Source: Gammaproteobacteria bacterium
GTDB taxonomy: Bacteria > Pseudomonadota > Gammaproteobacteria > Chromatiales > Chromatiaceae
DNA length: 49,774 nucleotides
Direction: 5' to 3'
Assembly: GCA_011389885.1 (NCBI GenBank)
Contig: JAABTK010000027.1
Location: 1-49,774 of the forward strand
The notes beneath the pieces are model-generated. The model did not search any database, was not told the origin of the DNA, and was given only the letters and a program-made list of their open reading frames with translations. How positions within the stretch are numbered: the stretch's first letter is position 1; each line of letters begins with the position of its first letter. Below are positions 24,501 through 34,058 of the stretch, one piece after another. Position numbers and translations under genes: made by a program.

Positions 24501-25217
24501 CCGCCTCCGGGAGGAGGGGCCTTGGAGGTTGAGGCATCGGCCTCCGGGCGCTTTATAACGCAAAGGGCGCAGAGAAGGAACGCAAAGGGCGCAAAGGGGC
24601 GCAAAGGGTTAAAGTTTTGGTATGGCGCCCCCAGCGGTGCTTGGCGCAGCGCGCCGCGGCGGCGTCCTCGCGCGGCGCGTGGGGACGAGTGCGAACCGCC
24701 AGCGGGGCTTGGCGCAGCGCGGCGCGGCGCGTCCTCGCGCGGCGCGTGGGGACGAGTGCGAACCATCTGGCTCTGGTCCCCGCGCGCCGCGTGGGAACCC
24801 GGTCGGGGCGCGCAGCGCCCGGCCCGGGTTGCCGGCGTCGGCATCAATCCCGCAGGGACGCGGCCGCTGTGTGGCCGATTTCCACGGTTTTCGGCGCCCC
24901 GGCTTGCGAGTAACAAGGTCGGATAGGATGCGCCGAGTGCCGCGAGGCGCATCACAATGCCGAAGCGATGCGCCTCGTTTCTCTCGGCACATCCTATACC
25001 AGCCGCGAGGAGCGCGATGGGCAAAGGCGCTCCCCCGGTCATTGGTTTTGGTCTTTCGAGTAAAAATGTCGGAAGGGTGTTAGTTTTCAAACGTTTCCGC
25101 CTAAAAACCCTTTGCGCCCTTTGCGTCTTCCCTTCGCGTTCTTTGCGTTATAGTCACGCCACACCCGCGTTCGGTTCGGGTATTGATGCGTGTTTAAGCC
25201 GCAAGGTCTGGGCCTGG
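24501..25217. repeat. Gene-free region: long interrupted palindrome enclosing GC-rich direct repeats and a hairpin
   Basis: No gene is supported in these 717 bp. Arms of the CGCAAAGG type lie at 24554-24612 and, inverted, at 25103-25152, both bounded by TATAACG/CGTTATA. The right end continues AGTCACGCCA, exactly as near position 421. Between the arms are two copies of a GC-rich text ending CGCGCGGCGCGTGGGGACG then AGTGCGAACC (about 24665-24706 and 24729-24764). There is also a hairpin with about 33-bp arms (24921-24953 and 24967-25000), whose core GATGCGCCTCG and CTCGGCGCATCC text recurs at 32420-32453. Confidence 0.75.
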
Positions 25218-28200
25218 TTAGACTGCGGCATAAAGCTCGCCGTCGGTCTTGCGGGCTTGGCCGATGGCTTCTAGGGTTGCGAGGATTTCGGCTACGCGTT
25301 TGGTTTGGGCGCGTTTGAAGGTTTTGGCGAGCTGTTGGGGCGTGGCCGGTTGGGGTTGTTGTTCGAGGGCGATGCGCAGGGCCTGGACTTGGTCGGGGAT
25401 GGTCTTGGGCCAGGCGGGTTTGGTCTTTTCGGCCTCGGCGGCGGCCGGGGTTTGGAGTACGGCCTCTTCTTGCGCGGCGGTTGCGCCGTCGGGGTTTTGG
25501 TATTCGGGGCGCAGCCAGCGGATGCGGCCGCGTTGTTCTTCGGCGGCGCGGCGGGTGTTGAGCTCTACGAGGCGTTGCAGTAGTTGTTCTTCGGCCTGGG
25601 CCTGGTCGTCGGGCTTGTCGGGCCAGGGGGTGGTGGCGCCGGGGCGGCCGAGGAGTTTGGGGGCGAGGTCGGACCAGCCGTAGGCGGCGAATACGGCGGC
25701 GTCGAGTTCGTCGTGGAGCTGTTGCAGTACGGAGACTAGGCCTTGTTGGTGGCTGGTCTTTTCCTTGGCCGTGAGGGCTTCGCCCTGGCGGATCTTTTCG
25801 AGCGCGTTGTACAGGCCGGTGAGGGTGAGGCCGGGGTGTTGTTGCTGTTGGCGCTTGCGGTGGGCGTCGATTTGCTCGGCTAGGTCGCGGATTTGGGTCT
25901 TTTGGGGCTCGGTGGCTTCGGGGAAGGGGAAGGTCTCGAAGCAGCGGGATTTGTTATAGCGGGGATCGTTGCCGATCCCAAGGCGACCGCCCGCCGCGAG
26001 CGCCCAAACACTATGAATTCGGCTGGAAAGAATGCCTAATAAGAAGGCATTCTCCACCGCGATATTCACCAGCATGTTGTCGGGCAGGATGCTTTCGTCC
26101 AGGAAGGTGAAGAAGCGGTGCTTGCTGGTTTCGACGGTTGCGATATAGCGGCTTAGCCCGCTGAGCGCTGGCCTCATGTCTTTTCGCGGTTCGCCGAAAA
26201 TCCACCAGTTCTTGCGGTAGGTTTCCCGATTGTTTTGCTCACGTTCGGGCTTCACCCGCTCTATTATCCATTGATAGGCTTCAGGGAAACGGGTTCGAGT
26301 TTCTTCGGTAGTTAGTCCGAACAGATCGATCACCATCACGCCACGGGACGACTGGGTAATATCACGGCCATTGCGGTATTCGCGAATATGCTTTTCGATG
26401 CCCGGGATTCGCCCCAGGCCGAGCCCTTCGGCCTCTTCGGGGGTCACGATAAAACCGGAGCCAATCACTTGAACACCCCGATGGCCCAAGGTGCCATTCG
26501 ATATAAGCGGAGATGCGCCAGCGACATCCGCCCCCACTTTTAAATCCGCAAACAGTTTGCCGGTGCTGCGCTTGGCCTCGACCGCCCTACCCTCGCCTTC
26601 GGCGTCCCGCTCGGCGGTGACCTGTTCCAGTGCGCCGGGGTGGTCGCCGGCGGCGCCGATGCTCATGGCGATGCGCACCGCGGCCCCATCAGCGGCATCC
26701 ACCCAAGGATGGTCCGGTACGGCGTAGAGCAGTGAGAGGGGTTTTTTCTGCTCCAGATGGTGTTGGATCACCCGGCGGTTGAAAGTCTGGCGCAGACTGT
26801 TGGTGGTGATGAAGCCGAAGCGGCGGAGCTTGCCTTCGCGGGTGAGGCCGGCGGCGTGGTGCCACCAGTACATGACGAAGTCGGCGGATTCGGGGACGCG
26901 GGGGTAGGTGTTGCGCAGGGCCTCGACGTAGCCGTCGCCGAGGGCGGCGCGCATGCGGGCGGGGCCGATGAAGGGCGGGTTGCCGACTACGAAGTCGGCC
27001 GCGGGCCATTGGGCCTTGCGCGGGTTGGTGTAGCGTACTAATGGGGTGCGGGCGGCCTCGTCGGGGACTTGTTCGCCGGTGATGGGGTGGGTTTTGTAGC
27101 TGTGGCCGTCCCAGCGGGTGATGGGGTTTCCGCCTTCGTCGGTCTCGGTTTCGATGGCGTCCCAGGCGAGTACGGCGTCGCGGTTTTGGATGTTGTTGAA
27201 GTCGCGCAGTATGGGTTCGGGCGGCAGGCCGTCGGGCTGGGTGCGGAAGTGCCATTGCAGGAAGCCGATCCAGATTACGGATTCGGCGATGGCGGCGGCG
27301 CGGGGGTTGGTTTCGATGCCGAGGAATTGGTGGGGGTCTACGGTGAGGCCGTGGGCGTCGAAGCCGAGTTGGGTCTCGCCGAGTTGTTCGAGGGCGTTGA
27401 GGATTTCGCCTTCGAGGCGTTTGAGGTGTTCGAGGGTGACGTAGAGGAAGTTGCCGGAGCCGCAGGCGGGGTCGAGGATGCGGATTTGGCAGAGTCGGCC
27501 CTTGAAGTTTTCGATTTCGGCGACGGCCTGGTGGTGCTTGCCTTGTTGGTCGAGGAGCAGGGCGGCGGTTTTGATGTTGTCCCATTGTTCGCGCAGGGGT
27601 TGGATTACGGCGGGCATGACGAGGCGCTCGACGTAGGCGCGGGGGGTGTAGTGGGCGCCGAGTTTGTGGCGTTCGCGGGGGTCGAGGGCGCGTTCGAGCA
27701 GGGTGCCGAAGATGGCGGGTTCTACTTGTTTCCAGTCGGCGCGGGCGGCGTCGATGAGGAGTTGGATTTGCTTGCGGTCGAGGCTTAGGGCTTGGGTGTC
27801 GCGGAATAGGCCGCCGTTGAATTGCAGGATTTTTTGGCGGATGACGGTGGAGAAGCCGCCGCTGTTCATGGTCTTCCACAACGCCTCGACCAGCGGGGCG
27901 AAGTGGTCCGGGTTTTCCTTGAGGCTGTCCAGCAGTTCGGTGAAGCTGTTTTTCTCCAGCAGGCCTACGTCTTCGGCGAACATGGTGAAGATGGCGCGCA
28001 TTAGGAAGGATGCTACGGCCTCGGGCGGGTGGCCGCTGGCTTCGAGGCTTTTGGCGAGGGTGGCGAGGCGGGCGGCGATGTCGCGGGTGACCTTGGCGGA
28101 GATGCGCGTGGGGTCGAGGGCCAGGGGTTGGAGCCAGACTTGGCGCAGGCGCTGGCGGATTGGCTCTTGACGCAGGTCGGGCAGGCGGATGCGGTGGGTG

Positions 28201-28661
28201 CGCGGGTCGGGATAGGGGACGTAGGCGCCGCCGGATTGGGTGAATTCGCTGTAGAGTTCGAGTGCGGCGCCTACGTCGAGGGTGATGACGAAGGGCGGGC
28301 GGCCTTCTTCTTTGGGCAGGGCGCGGGCGTAGCCGACGGCTTGGCCGTGGGCGCGCAGCATGGCGTCGTCCCAGACGCCGGAGCCGAGGGTCTTGCCGGT
28401 GGCCTTGGCTTCGAGGATGAAGCAGCCGCGGCGGTAGCAGTCGATAAAGCCGCGGTTGGTGCTGCCGTCGGGGTTGTGGAAGGCGACGAGGCGTTCGAAG
28501 ACGTAGGCGTTTTGGGCGTTGTCTTGGGTGGCGGGGTCGGGCGGGGGTAGTTCGAGTAGCGTGCACAGTTCGGCGACGAAGAGTTGGTGGTTGGCGCGTT
28601 CGCTGCCGCTGGCTTGGCTCCAGCGGGCGATGAAGGCCTCGACGGCGGCGGGGTTGGACAT
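25218..28661 (-). CDS. MmeI-like single-chain restriction-modification enzyme (type IIG/IIL)
   Basis: A 1147-residue fused endonuclease and adenine-N6 methyltransferase. The N-terminal nuclease motif is [19 protein letters not shown], with Asp74 and Glu84-x-Lys86 forming a PD-(D/E)xK site. A helical region follows ([16 protein letters not shown]). The methyltransferase has the SAM-binding [13 protein letters not shown] (Asp397) and catalytic VVGNPPF (Asn561-Phe564). A target-recognition region is around 800-960 and a helical C-terminal extension ends in a winged-helix-like tail. The ATG start has AAGGAGG nine bases upstream; the frame runs further upstream through repeat DNA. In such enzymes one TRD sets both cutting and modification specificity, so no separate methylase is needed. 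The gene stands alone between repeat-rich gaps, consistent with mobility. Confidence 0.88.
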   Translation of the reverse strand: MSNPAAVEAFIARWSQASGSERANHQLFVAELCTLLELPPPDPATQDNAQNAYVFERLVAFHNPDGSTNRGFIDCYRRGCFILEAKATGKTLGSGVWDDAMLRAHGQAVGYARALPKEEGRPPFVITLDVGAALELYSEFTQSGGAYVPYPDPRTHRIRLPDLRQEPIRQRLRQVWLQPLALDPTRISAKVTRDIAARLATLAKSLEASGHPPEAVASFLMRAIFTMFAEDVGLLEKNSFTELLDSLKENPDHFAPLVEALWKTMNSGGFSTVIRQKILQFNGGLFRDTQALSLDRKQIQLLIDAARADWKQVEPAIFGTLLERALDPRERHKLGAHYTPRAYVERLVMPAVIQPLREQWDNIKTAALLLDQQGKHHQAVAEIENFKGRLCQIRILDPACGSGNFLYVTLEHLKRLEGEILNALEQLGETQLGFDAHGLTVDPHQFLGIETNPRAAAIAESVIWIGFLQWHFRTQPDGLPPEPILRDFNNIQNRDAVLAWDAIETETDEGGNPITRWDGHSYKTHPITGEQVPDEAARTPLVRYTNPRKAQWPAADFVVGNPPFIGPARMRAALGDGYVEALRNTYPRVPESADFVMYWWHHAAGLTREGKLRRFGFITTNSLRQTFNRRVIQHHLEQKKPLSLLYAVPDHPWVDAADGAAVRIAMSIGAAGDHPGALEQVTAERDAEGEGRAVEAKRSTGKLFADLKVGADVAGASPLISNGTLGHRGVQVIGSGFIVTPEEAEGLGLGRIPGIEKHIREYRNGRDITQSSRGVMVIDLFGLTTEETRTRFPEAYQWIIERVKPEREQNNRETYRKNWWIFGEPRKDMRPALSGLSRYIATVETSKHRFFTFLDESILPDNMLVNIAVENAFLLGILSSRIHSVWALAAGGRLGIGNDPRYNKSRCFETFPFPEATEPQKTQIRDLAEQIDAHRKRQQQQHPGLTLTGLYNALEKIRQGEALTAKEKTSHQQGLVSVLQQLHDELDAAVFAAYGWSDLAPKLLGRPGATTPWPDKPDDQAQAEEQLLQRLVELNTRRAAEEQRGRIRWLRPEYQNPDGATAAQEEAVLQTPAAAEAEKTKPAWPKTIPDQVQALRIALEQQPQPATPQQLAKTFKRAQTKRVAEILATLEAIGQARKTDGELYAAV

Positions 28662-29087
28662 GGGGCGGTTCCTCCTTGATGGGTTGCGGGGGAGTTTAGC
28701 ATAAGTCGGGGCGTTGTCAGAAAGGGGCTTTGCGGTCTCGCGTTGGAGTACACGCCTTGGCGTGTGCGGGCTGGCGCGCACAGCCCGAGGGCTGTACTCC
28801 AACGGCTTGGCGCGGTCTTCGCGGGCGCTGCGTTGCCAGCGGCGAACCACGGTCTTTTGCGCCCCATACCGGACTAGCACGCGTAGATCGACACCGAAGG
28901 CCCCCTCTCGCCAACACGCAAAGGGCGCTAAGAAAAAGCCTTTTCTCCTCTGCGCCCTCTGCGGTTCTCCGCGTGCTCTGCGGTCCTCTGCGCCCTCTGC
29001 GCCCTCTGCGCCCTCTGCGTTCCTCAAAGGCGTTGTTTCCGATACTTAGGCGCGGTTGTAGTACGCGCCGATTCGGGGGCGGGTTGG
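28662..29087. repeat. Gene-free region with dispersed hairpin elements
   Basis: There is no gene in these 426 bp. A hairpin element occupies 28732-28806, with perfect 12-bp arms CGTTGGAGTACA (28741-28752) and TGTACTCCAACG (28793-28804). A 50-bp element ending CCCCATACCGGACTA lies at 28827-28876. Both recur near 32.5 kb in swapped order. From 28917 a CGCAAAGGGCGC segment leads into TGCGCCCTC tandem units. The segment GCGTTCCTCAAAGGCGTTGT (29018-29037) has its inverse at 41157-41177. Confidence 0.75.
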
Positions 29088-30233
29088 TTAGGCATCGGGG
29101 TCGAGGAATAGGCCGATGAGGTCGTTGAGGAAGCGGTAGCCGCGGTCGGTGGGGCGAATCCGCTCCGCGGCGGTTTCGATTAGCCCTAGGGCGCGGGCTT
29201 GGTCGAGCCGGGGGGCGAGCAGCGCGGCCGGGAGGCCGGTGCGGGCCTGGAATAGGGCCGCGGGGAAGCCGTGTTTGAGGCGTAGGGCGTTGAGCATGAA
29301 TTCGGCCAGCCGGTCGGGTTCGTCGAGCCATTTGGCGCCGTCGAGGGCCTGGGGGGTTCCGGCGGTCTTTAGGTATTCCTGCGGGGCTTTTTTGCGCCAG
29401 CGGCGTTGGGCGCCTTCGGCGGTGGTGATTTTGCCATGGGCCCCGGCGCCGATGCCGAGGTAGTCGCCAAAGCGCCAGTAGTTGAGGTTGTGGCGGCATT
29501 GGCGGCCGGGCTGGGCGAAGGCGGAGACCTCGTAGCGGGCATAGCCGGCGTCCTCTAGCAGGGTGTGGCCGGCGTCTTCGATGGCGGCCAGGCGGTCGTC
29601 GTCCGGGGTGGCGGGCGGGGCGGCATGGAAGGCGGTGTGGGGCTCGATGGTGAGTTGGTAGTAGGAGAGGTGTTCGGGGGCCAGGGCGATGGCGGCTTGG
29701 AGGTCTTGCCGGGCCAGTGCGGGGGTTTGGCCGGGCAGGCCGTACATCAGGTCGAGGTTGAGGTTGTCGAAGCCGGCGGCGCGGGCCATCTCTGCCGCGC
29801 GCACGGCCTCTGCGCGGCTGTGGATGCGGCCGAGGGCCTTTAGGGCGGCGGGGTCGAAGCTCTGTACGCCGAGGGAGAGGCGGTTGACGCCGGCGGCGCG
29901 GTAGGCCCGAAAGCGGCCGGCCTCGGCGGCGCCGGGGTTGGCCTCTAGGGTGATTTCGGCGCCGGGGGCGAGGCCGAGTCTTTGGTCGGCGGCGGTCAAT
30001 ACCCGGTCGATGGCGGGGCCGGAGAATAGCGATGGGGTGCCGCCGCCGATGAATACGGTTTGGATTTGGCGGCCGGGGACGCGTTCGGCCTCTAGCTCTA
30101 GGTCTTTTAATAGGGCTTGGACATAGGCGTCTTGGTCCAGTTCGGCGGGTTGGGCATGGGAGTTGAAGTCACAGTAGGGGCATTTGCGGATGCACCAGGG
30201 GATGTGGATGTAGAGGGCTAGCGGGGGCGGCAT
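29088..30233 (-). CDS. hemW: HemW, heme-binding radical SAM protein
   Basis: A 381-residue radical SAM protein. The 4Fe-4S cluster motif is IPWCIRKCPYCDF, Cys14, Cys18 and Cys21, with the CxxxCxxC spacing of the HemN/HemW group. GGGTPSLF and the C-terminal HemN domain (YARYEVSAFAQPG, HNLNYWRFGDYLGIGAGAH) follow. It lacks the N-terminal extension and fourth cysteine region of true HemN oxidases, which places it with HemW, a heme chaperone rather than coproporphyrinogen oxidase. The ATG start is at MPPPLALYIHIPWC; no strong Shine-Dalgarno is seen. In many proteobacteria hemW follows rdgB, which is not present here. Confidence 0.92.
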   Translation of the reverse strand: MPPPLALYIHIPWCIRKCPYCDFNSHAQPAELDQDAYVQALLKDLELEAERVPGRQIQTVFIGGGTPSLFSGPAIDRVLTAADQRLGLAPGAEITLEANPGAAEAGRFRAYRAAGVNRLSLGVQSFDPAALKALGRIHSRAEAVRAAEMARAAGFDNLNLDLMYGLPGQTPALARQDLQAAIALAPEHLSYYQLTIEPHTAFHAAPPATPDDDRLAAIEDAGHTLLEDAGYARYEVSAFAQPGRQCRHNLNYWRFGDYLGIGAGAHGKITTAEGAQRRWRKKAPQEYLKTAGTPQALDGAKWLDEPDRLAEFMLNALRLKHGFPAALFQARTGLPAALLAPRLDQARALGLIETAAERIRPTDRGYRFLNDLIGLFLDPDA

Positions 30234-30306
30234 TTCTTTATCACTCAGGGGCGGCGGGGGGTGTGCAGGGGCGCGGGTCTTCTCCGCGCGCCCTGCGGGC
30301 CTGGGG

Positions 30307-31392
30307 TCAAATCGAGTCCCGCGCCTTTAGGTAGGCCAGCTCGGAGATGTTGCTCCATTTTCGCGCATCTTGGTAGAACTTGTTGTAGGAGGCGTAGACC
30401 TTGCGGGTGAAGGCGTCTTTTTGCCCCAGGTCGGCCACGACTTCATCCGATAGCTTGCGCAGTTTTTTGAGTACGTCTTGGGGGTAGACGCGCAGATCGG
30501 CCTTATGTTCGGTGATTAGGGTCTCTAGCGCCAGGGGGTTGCGCGCGGTGTATTCCGCCAGCAGTTCTTGGTTCATGGCCTTGCAGGCGGTGCGCACGAT
30601 GGCCTGGAGGTCTTTGGGGAGTTGGCCGAAGGCGGCTTTGTTGAGCATGGCCTCGACTAGGCTGCCGGGTTCGTGAAAGCCGGGGTAGTAGTAGTATTTG
30701 GCGGCCTTGTAGAGGCCGAAGGCGAGGTCGTTGTAGGGGCCGACCCATTCGGTGGCGTCGATGGCGCCGGTTTGCAGGGCGGTGAATAGCTCGCCGCCGG
30801 GCAGGTTGACGGGGGTGCCGCCGGCGCGTTTGAGCACTTCGCCGCCGAGGCCGGGGATGCGCATTTTGAGCCCCTTGAGGTCTTCGACGCTGTTGATTTC
30901 CTTGTTGAACCAGCCGCCCATTTGGACCCCGGTGTTGCCCGCGGGCATGGGGATTAGGCCGAATTGGTCGTATAGCTCGGTCCACAGTTCCAGGCCGCCG
31001 CCGTAGAGGGTCCAGGCGATCATCTCTTGGGCGGTGAGGCCGAAGGGTACGGTGGAGAAGAATTGCGCGGCCTCGCTCTTGCCTTTCCAGTAGTAGGCCG
31101 AGCCGTGGCCCATTTCGGCGGTGCCGCGGGAGACGGCGTCGAAGACCTCGAACGCCGGCACCAGCTCGCCCGCGCCGTAGACCTTGATCTGAATGCGCCC
31201 GCCGCTCATGTCGCCGATTAGCGCGGCCAGTTTGTTGGCCGCAGTGCCCAGGCCGGGGAAGTTCTTGGGCCAGGTGGTGACCATCTTCCATTGGTGTTCG
31301 GCCCGGGCCTGGGCCGCACCGGCGACCCCGAGGCCGCCCCCTACCGCCAAGGCCCCGGCCCCGGCCCGCTTGATGAAATCACGACGTTGCAT
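30307..31392 (-). CDS. TRAP transporter substrate-binding protein (DctP/TakP-like)
   Basis: A 361-residue periplasmic binding protein. A twin-arginine signal (MQRRDFIKRAGAGALAVGGG) shows export by Tat, common in the TakP branch. The body carries DctP features: WPKNFPGLGTAANKLA, GSAYYWKGKSEAAQFFSTVP, SVEDLKGLKMRIPGLGGEVL and GAIDATEWVGPYND. Relatives bind 2-oxo acids or other small carboxylates; the ligand here is not known. The ATG start has GGAGAG upstream. The matching permeases DctM and DctQ lie 1.3 kb away on the same strand, separated by an oppositely oriented gene and repeat DNA, so they are probably transcribed separately. Confidence 0.92.
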   Translation of the reverse strand: MQRRDFIKRAGAGALAVGGGLGVAGAAQARAEHQWKMVTTWPKNFPGLGTAANKLAALIGDMSGGRIQIKVYGAGELVPAFEVFDAVSRGTAEMGHGSAYYWKGKSEAAQFFSTVPFGLTAQEMIAWTLYGGGLELWTELYDQFGLIPMPAGNTGVQMGGWFNKEINSVEDLKGLKMRIPGLGGEVLKRAGGTPVNLPGGELFTALQTGAIDATEWVGPYNDLAFGLYKAAKYYYYPGFHEPGSLVEAMLNKAAFGQLPKDLQAIVRTACKAMNQELLAEYTARNPLALETLITEHKADLRVYPQDVLKKLRKLSDEVVADLGQKDAFTRKVYASYNKFYQDARKWSNISELAYLKARDSI

Positions 31393-31564
31393 GTTGCTCT
31401 CTCCTCACAGACGCAATCAGAAAAGGGGTATTATCCCCCAGTTGGCCGGTCAGGCCAAAAGCCAGCGAGGTCGTGCTGGAAAATTGGCTGAAATTGGCTA
31501 CACTGAAAGCGCTTTTGTCGTTTCTTCGACTAAGGTTTTGTCAGCGTTGACTTGGAGAATGAAG

Positions 31565-32374
31565 ATGCGGAACTACGATTCAATCCTTGCCATGGGCTTG
31601 CTCGGCGCCTTGTCCTTGTCCGGCGCCGCGAACGCGGCGGCCCCATGGACGGAGCAAGCAAAGATGGAAAAAAATGCCCAGGAGGCGCAATCCCAGCCTA
31701 GGGCCCGGCGGGCGGCGCGCAACAGCGTGGCCGCGGGAACGCTGACCGATCCCGTCGGCGACACCTTGGGCGCCTTTACCCCGAAAGCGGACGCCACCCA
31801 ACTGAGCGCAACGCTCAGCGGGGGCCTGCTCACCATCGGTATGAGCTTCGCCGGCGATATCACCCCCTGCGAAAACGGCAGCGGGACGGTGACGCCGACC
31901 CAAACGCCTTTGGGCGGCTTCATCGACATCGACACGGATCAAGACCAGACCACGGGCGTGCAGCCCTTCACCGATCTTCTGACCAGCTACAACACCGGCA
32001 TGGGCAATGAATTTTATGTGGACCTGTGCAGCTACTCCAGCGGCGACGGCGCGGTGGACGTGGTGGACGATATCACCGACACGGTGCAGGGCCGCGCCGC
32101 CATCGGCTTTTCCGCACGAGGCTTTGCGGTGCAGATCCCGTTGAGTCTGCTCGGCGGCGATGATGGTCAGGCGGACATCGCCGCCGTGGTGGGGACGCTC
32201 AACGAGCCCACGGATGCGGTCCCCAACGGCGGCAGCCTAGCCGCCACGGCCGCCTCAACCCCGGCGCCGGGGCCGACCGCTGCGGTTAATGTGCCCGTGC
32301 TGGGGGTCTGGGGGTTGGGCCTGCTGTCGCTACTGGCCGGGGTGTTCGGCGGCTGGCGGCTGCGCCGAGGCTAA
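31565..32374 (+). CDS. Secreted protein with an IPTL-CTERM-like C-terminal anchor
   Basis: A 269-residue exported protein. It has a signal peptide (MRNYDSILAM, hydrophobic run, cleavage near ANAA). A basic-rich linker is followed by a beta-rich domain (LTDPVGDTLGAF, GGLLTIGMSFAGDI, GGFIDIDTDQDQTTG, FYVDLCSY). The C-terminus VPVLGVWGLGLLSLLAGVFG, then GWRLRRG, is a Pro-rich motif, a transmembrane helix and an Arg cluster. That is the IPTL-CTERM pattern associated with a rhombosortase/exosortase-like sorting route. An ATG six bases earlier is possible, but GGAG spacing favours this one. The domain resembles those of calcium-poor surface proteins with D-x-D loops; the function is unknown. It diverges from the TRAP binding-protein gene. 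Confidence 0.82.
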   Translation: MRNYDSILAMGLLGALSLSGAANAAAPWTEQAKMEKNAQEAQSQPRARRAARNSVAAGTLTDPVGDTLGAFTPKADATQLSATLSGGLLTIGMSFAGDITPCENGSGTVTPTQTPLGGFIDIDTDQDQTTGVQPFTDLLTSYNTGMGNEFYVDLCSYSSGDGAVDVVDDITDTVQGRAAIGFSARGFAVQIPLSLLGGDDGQADIAAVVGTLNEPTDAVPNGGSLAATAASTPAPGPTAAVNVPVLGVWGLGLLSLLAGVFGGWRLRRG

Positions 32375-32675
32375 GGCTTGGGATGCGCCGAAGAACCAGA
32401 CGCGGCGGCCGGGTCGGATGATGCGCCTCGCGGTACTCGGCGCATCCTATGCCGCCATCGGTGGCTGCCCCTGGCGCGATCTTTCGCGGCCGCTGCGCTG
32501 CCAGCGGCGAACCACGGTCTTTTGCGCCCCATACCGGACTAATAAAGCCCGGGCTCCGGGCGCTTGCGGCCTCGCGTTGGAGTACACGCCTTGGCGTGTG
32601 CGGGCTAGCGCGCACAGCCCGAGGGCTGTACTCCAACGGCCTAAAGCCTCGACCGCCCAAGCCGCCCGAGGAGGC
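32375..32675. repeat. Gene-free region with the same dispersed elements in reverse order
   Basis: No gene is supported. From left to right there is a GATGCGCCTCG hairpin arm related to 24967-25000 (32420-32453), then the 50-bp element ending CCCCATACCGGACTA (32492-32541). Last is the hairpin element (32566-32640) with arms CGTTGGAGTACA (32575-32586) and TGTACTCCAACG (32627-32638). The last two are the elements of 28732-28876, but in swapped order. Confidence 0.8.
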
Positions 32676-34058
32676 TTATTGGTAGATCACGCCGGGTAGC
32701 CAGGTGGCCAGTTGGGGTTGCCAGGCCAGGAGGCCGAGCATCAGTAGTTGAATGAGGATGAAGGGGATGACGCCCAGGTAGATCTGCCCCGTGGTGACCT
32801 CTTTGGGGGCTACGCCGCGCAGGTAGAACAGCGCGAAGCCGAAGGGCGGGGTGAGGAAGGAGGTTTGGAGGTTGATGGCGATCATTACGCCGAGCCAGAT
32901 GGGGTCCAGGCCCATGGCGAGCAGGATGGGGCCTACGATGGGGACTACCACGAAGGTGATTTCGATGAAGTCGAGGATGAAGCCGAGCAGGAACATCAGT
33001 AGCATCACCGCCAGCATGGCGCCGGCCGCGCCGCCGGGCAGGTCGGTGAGTAGTGCGGACACCAGTTCGTCGCCGCCGAAGCCGCGGAAGACCAGCGAAA
33101 ACACCGAGGCGCCGATTAGGATCAGGAATACCATGGAGCTGACGATGGTGGTGCTGCGGACCACCTCGCGCAGGGTGGCTAGGGTTAGGCGACGTTGCGC
33201 CAAGGCCAGCAGCAATGCGCCCATGGCGCCTACCGCGGCGGCCTCGGTGGGGGTGGCCAGGCCGCCGAGGATGGAGCCGAGCACCGCTACGATTAACAGC
33301 AGCGGCGGCACGAGCACCTTGAGCACGCGAAGAAACAGCGCCGCGATATCGGTCTCGCGCTCTTCGCGGGGCAGGGCCGGCACGCTTTGGGGTTTTAGGA
33401 ACGCCAGGCCGATTAGGTAGGCCAAATAGAGCGCCACCAGCAGCAGCCCTGGGATCAGCGCGCCCACGAAGAGGTCGCCCACGGAGACCGTTTGCGGCGC
33501 CCAGATGCCCATGTCCAATTGGGCTTGTTGATAGGCCGAGGACAGCACGTCGCCCAGCAGCACCAGTACGATGGAGGGCGGGATGATTTGCCCCAGGGTG
33601 CCGGAGGCGCAGATGGTCCCGGCCGCCACTGCGGGGCTGTAGTTGCGCCGCAGCATGGTGGGCAGGGCGAGCAGGCCCATGGTGACGACGGTGGCGCCGA
33701 CGATGCCGGTGCTGGCCGCCAGCAGCATGCCCACCAGGGTGACCGAGATGCCGAGGCCGCCGCGCAGGGGGCCGAATAGCATGGACATGGTGTCGAGCAG
33801 GTCCTCGGCCACCTTGGAGCGCTCCAGCATGACGCCCATGAATACGAACAGGGGCACGGCCACTAGGGTTTGGTTGGTCATGATGCCGTAGAGGCGGTTG
33901 GGCAGGGCCTCCAGAAAGGCGGGGTCGAAGAGCCCGGCCTCGGCCCCGAACCAGGCGAAGGCCAGCGCGACGCCGGCCAGCGAGAAGGCCACCGGATAGC
34001 CCAGCAGCAGGACCAGGCAGACGCTCGCGAACATCAGCAGGGGCATGTACTCGGCCAT
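32676..34058 (-). CDS. dctM: TRAP transporter large permease (DctM)
   Basis: A 460-residue, highly hydrophobic protein with about 12 transmembrane helices. It is the ion-coupled channel of a TRAP transporter. DctM features include ESITFV-like loops such as FLDFIEITFVVVPIVGPIL, GIVGATVVTMGLLALPTML and NLQTSFLTPPFGFALFYLRG. The start is the ATG at MAEYMPLLMF, which shares one base with the stop codon of dctQ (TGATG), indicating translational coupling. A longer upstream frame would run inside dctQ. With dctQ upstream and the TakP-like protein nearby, it makes a complete tripartite importer. Confidence 0.93.
   Translation of the reverse strand: MAEYMPLLMFASVCLVLLLGYPVAFSLAGVALAFAWFGAEAGLFDPAFLEALPNRLYGIMTNQTLVAVPLFVFMGVMLERSKVAEDLLDTMSMLFGPLRGGLGISVTLVGMLLAASTGIVGATVVTMGLLALPTMLRRNYSPAVAAGTICASGTLGQIIPPSIVLVLLGDVLSSAYQQAQLDMGIWAPQTVSVGDLFVGALIPGLLLVALYLAYLIGLAFLKPQSVPALPREERETDIAALFLRVLKVLVPPLLLIVAVLGSILGGLATPTEAAAVGAMGALLLALAQRRLTLATLREVVRSTTIVSSMVFLILIGASVFSLVFRGFGGDELVSALLTDLPGGAAGAMLAVMLLMFLLGFILDFIEITFVVVPIVGPILLAMGLDPIWLGVMIAINLQTSFLTPPFGFALFYLRGVAPKEVTTGQIYLGVIPFILIQLLMLGLLAWQPQLATWLPGVIYQ

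Noticed and set aside
26689-28566. A 625-residue Arg/Pro-rich frame overlapping the restriction-modification gene
   Set aside because: Composition (Arg, Pro, His) is typical of a shifted frame; the overlapping frame has full catalytic motifs.
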